Below are positions 63,551 to 64,000 of a DNA stretch of 64,000 bases, piece after piece (positions within the stretch are counted from its first letter, which is position 1; every line of letters begins with the position of its first letter). The position numbers and the translations under genes were made by a program. Location: positions 20,377-84,376 of the forward strand of contig JARSSO010000032.1 in NCBI GenBank assembly GCA_029624765.1, in the 5' to 3' direction. Under the pieces are notes generated by a model that searched no databases, was not told the DNA's origin, and saw only the letters and a list, made by a program, of their open reading frames with translations. Source of the DNA: Candidatus Contendibacter sp. (lineage in GTDB: Bacteria; Pseudomonadota; Gammaproteobacteria; Competibacterales; Competibacteraceae).

Positions 63551-64000
63551 CAGGGCTAACGCAAGAAGTTAGCCTGGAGGAGTTGAAGCATGTAGTCGTC
63601 GTCCCAGGCGGCTTTCTTACGTCTGCCTCGTAGGCTGGCTGAGGTAGATCGATCTTGGCCGATCAAATTGATGGCGATCTTGCGCAGTAGCGCGAAGTTG
63701 CGCACAGCCGTGGGGTTGCGAACCCGACTGTCATCTTCTCGAAAGGTGACATCCAGCACCCAGTGGAGGCTGTTTTCAATCGACCAATGCCGACGGATAG
63801 CCTGAGCCAGCACCTGGGAATCGCCGACGAAGCTGGAAAGGAAATAGTGGATTTCGGCCTGTACCGGACCACCACGCTGGCCTCCCCGAATCGCCTCAAC
63901 CGCCAGCGCCGTATGCAACTCCGGCCAATCCCCCAGCGTCTCTAATTCTACTTTGTCAGATTCATCTATTTGATTATTATCAATAAATGAAGATAATCTA
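63551..64000 (-). mobile_element. Insertion sequence of the ISAs1 family, one end (cut by window edge)
   Basis: The transposase frame ends at 63556. CAGGGCTAACGCAAGAAG at 63551-63568 resembles the CAGGG-type ends of ISAs1 elements, so the element probably ends near 63551. The other end lies beyond the window. The left flank (63470-63550) has GGGGGAGCGCG / GAGGGGGCC segments typical of short intergenic repeats; target duplications cannot be checked. Confidence 0.7.
63556..64000 (-). CDS. ISAs1 family transposase, C-terminal part (cut by window edge)
   Basis: 148 codons are open to the edge, ending at the TAG at 63556. The C-terminal signature of ISAs1 (H-repeat-like) transposases is present: RRHWSIENSLHWVLDVTFRE holds the last catalytic Glu of the DDE triad, followed by DDSRVRNPTAVRNFALLRKI and a basic tail with WDDDYMLQLLQ. 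Upstream residues include EIHYFLSSF (usually RYYISSL), typical of the family. The visible part is intact; whether the whole gene is functional is unknown. The segment near 63940-64000 is AT-rich. Confidence 0.88.
   Translation of the reverse strand, partial: RLSSFIDNNQIDESDKVELETLGDWPELHTALAVEAIRGGQRGGPVQAEIHYFLSSFVGDSQVLAQAIRRHWSIENSLHWVLDVTFREDDSRVRNPTAVRNFALLRKIAINLIGQDRSTSASLRGRRKKAAWDDDYMLQLLQANFLR

Overview
The window is GC-rich, densely coding bacterial chromosome, most likely from a gammaproteobacterium. Several gene orders are typical of that class: metY-rimP-nusA-infB, ffs-dnaX-ybaB-recR, argC-erpA-tyrS, glyQ-glyS-gmhB-plsC, and lptD-surA-rsmA divergent from amgK-murU (a Pseudomonas-like arrangement). 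A glycogen-metabolism cluster next to a large acyl-CoA:acetate CoA-transferase would suit a glycogen-accumulating, acetate-using lineage such as Candidatus Competibacter. That placement is inference only.

Layout. 0-7.6 kb: start of infB (cut by the edge), nusA, rimP, initiator tRNA, a DUF2069 protein with wrbA, a small lipoprotein, a thioredoxin-like protein, acylphosphatase, an intergenic cluster of DnaA boxes, then proS and a DUF4124 protein. 7.9-13.4 kb: ilvB-ilvH-ilvC, pssA and a DegV protein. 13.6-19.7 kb: leftward genes for a secreted protein, an MFS transporter, an unknown protein, a DUF255 thioredoxin-like protein and a LysE exporter. 19.9-23.1 kb: SRP RNA, dnaX, ybaB, recR and hinT. 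23.2-25.8 kb: a phospholipase B-like lipoprotein and a cytochrome c.

25.9-33 kb is the accessory island: a divergent HSP90-like ATPase faces away from a rightward set made of a zinc-ribbon protein, a two-helix membrane protein, a CHAT protease-STAND NTPase-TPR protein and two Uma2-type nuclease-fold proteins. It looks like an undescribed immune or cell-death module. 33-36.7 kb holds rlmI, lgt and small genes. 36.9-42.6 kb holds GH13, glycogen synthase and two GH57 genes. 42.7-48.6 kb holds the CoA-transferase, a broken LysR gene, a thioredoxin-like protein, argC, erpA and tyrS. 48.8-51.4 kb holds an AAA/PD-(D/E)XK protein and a homocysteine methyltransferase. 51.6-63.3 kb holds cell-envelope and translation genes (rsmA, surA, lptD, amgK, murU, phoU, plsC, gmhB, glyS, glyQ). 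The window ends inside an ISAs1-type transposase.

Two arrays of ParB-type parS palindromes (51.40-51.56 and 60.12-60.26 kb), most of them 37 bp apart, plus two isolated sites, lie in the right part. Four perfect DnaA boxes next to an AT-rich stretch lie at 5.2-5.4 kb. Together these suggest that the window is in the replication-origin domain and may contain oriC. No CRISPR array, rRNA operon or prophage was seen.
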